The notes under the pieces were generated by a model that saw nothing but the letters and a program-made list of their open reading frames with translations, made no database searches and was not told the origin of the DNA. The translations under genes and the position numbers were made by a program. Shown in pieces: positions 6,108 to 6,718 of a stretch of DNA of 6,718 bases (position 1 is its first letter; each line of letters begins with the position of its first letter). The stretch comes from Ignavibacteriota bacterium (GTDB lineage: Bacteria > Bacteroidota > Ignavibacteria > Tepidaquicellales > Tepidaquicellaceae), in contig PMIW01000026.1 of NCBI GenBank assembly GCA_003158365.1, positions 211 to 6,928 of the forward strand, written 5' to 3'.

Positions 6108-6718
6108 ATGAAAATTACCATTGTTGGAGCAGGAAACGTCGGTGCAACTGCCGCCCAGATTATTGTCGACAGGGCACTTGCAAATGACGTAGTTTTACTC
6201 GACGTTGTTGAGGGTGTACCTCAGGGAAAAGCCCTCGATATTTACCAGTCGGCAGCAATTCAGACGTCTGATACAAAAATTCACGGTACAAACACATATG
6301 AACCGACCGCAAATTCGGATATCGCTGTTATAACCGCAGGTTCTCCGCGCAAACCCGGGATGTCACGTGACGATTTAATAGCAATTAATGCGGAAATTAT
6401 AATAAATGCAACAAAAGAAATTGTAAAATATTCACCCAACTGCATTATAATAGTTGTATCAAATCCGCTCGATGCCATGACCTATGCGGCTTTCGTAAAC
6501 AGCCATTTCCCGAGAAACAGGGTAATCGGAATGTCAGGCGTGCTTGATACGGCAAGATTCAAGACATTCATCTGCATGGAACTTAATGTGTCAATAGAAA
6601 ATATTAATGCTCTGGTGCTCGGCGGACACGGTGATTCAATGGTTCCGCTTGTCAGATATACAACAGTTGCAGGTGTTCCCCTTGCGGATTTACTTCCCAA
6701 AAGCAGGGTAGATGCATT
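6108..6718 (+). CDS. mdh: Malate dehydrogenase, LDH-like type (C-terminus cut by window edge)
   Basis: This gene encodes an NAD-dependent malate dehydrogenase, which interconverts malate and oxaloacetate in the TCA cycle in the cytoplasm. The first 203 codons are present of roughly 310 usual for the family. The Rossmann fold begins at once with KITIVGAGNVGAT (2-14), and Asp32 ends strand 2, as expected for NAD rather than NADP. The mobile loop reads AGSPRKPGMSR (77-87). Arg81 stands where lactate dehydrogenases have Gln, which marks malate specificity, and Arg87 is the second substrate arginine. VVSNPLDAMTY (116-126), the DTAR pair Asp147/Arg150 and the GGHGDSMVP block with catalytic His174 complete the active site. 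The start ATG at 6108 is unambiguous. No Shine-Dalgarno is present. It lies 51 bp after the RsbW-like gene on the same strand and may have its own promoter. This LDH-like MDH form is the one found in the Chlorobi/Bacteroidota lineage, among others. Confidence 0.96.
   Translation, partial: MKITIVGAGNVGATAAQIIVDRALANDVVLLDVVEGVPQGKALDIYQSAAIQTSDTKIHGTNTYEPTANSDIAVITAGSPRKPGMSRDDLIAINAEIIINATKEIVKYSPNCIIIVVSNPLDAMTYAAFVNSHFPRNRVIGMSGVLDTARFKTFICMELNVSIENINALVLGGHGDSMVPLVRYTTVAGVPLADLLPKSRVDA

Noticed and set aside
6281..6700. Minus-strand open frames opposite mdh
   Set aside because: They lie antisense to an unambiguous malate dehydrogenase with intact active-site residues.
6108..6718. Lactate dehydrogenase instead of malate dehydrogenase
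   Set aside because: Arg81 occupies the specificity position where lactate dehydrogenases have Gln, and the loop reads RKPGMSR as in malate dehydrogenases.
1..6718. Mobile elements, CRISPR arrays, phage or defence genes
   Set aside because: No transposase, integrase, direct-repeat array or recognised defence domain is present; the tRNA gene has no integrase or repeated tRNA end beside it.

Overview
The window is ordinary bacterial chromosome, AT-rich (roughly 35% GC by eye). It is split into two divergent gene blocks around an AT-rich gap of about 200 bp at 2792-2989. None of the seven protein starts has a convincing Shine-Dalgarno sequence. One gene encodes a large Asn/Tyr-rich outer-membrane beta-barrel, and the malate dehydrogenase is of the LDH-like type. 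Together these suggest a Gram-negative of the Bacteroidota/Ignavibacteria/Chlorobi (FCB) group. That placement is inferred from style, not from a marker gene.

The left block (1-2791) is on the minus strand and reads tRNA-Leu(CAG) -> recJ -> yebC -> ruvC, with gaps of 23, 40 and 35 bp and no visible terminator between genes. It looks like one transcription unit. It pairs a 5'-3' single-strand exonuclease (RecJ) with the Holliday-junction resolvase (RuvC, cut by the window edge), both acting in recombination and repair. Between them lies YebC, a translation factor often found beside ruvC. recJ has an awkward start: the only usable in-frame start is TTG, while an ATG 7 nt upstream is out of frame and would be in frame if a run of seven A's were one base shorter.

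The right block (2990-6718) is on the plus strand. It holds an ABC ATPase of the NatA/CcmA type, then a 636-residue secreted beta-barrel protein whose start overlaps the ATPase stop by 20 nt. A 134-residue RsbW/SpoIIAB-like GHKL ATPase follows 12 bp later with a TTG start, and then malate dehydrogenase (cut by the right edge). The first three genes are tightly packed and probably cotranscribed. mdh has a plausible promoter of its own, placed so that transcription would start at about its ATG.

No mobile element, CRISPR array, phage gene or defence system is visible. The less usual points are the recJ start, the ATPase-plus-barrel pair without a visible membrane permease, and the orphan RsbW-like kinase coupled to the barrel gene. 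I did not find evidence for a new multi-gene system.
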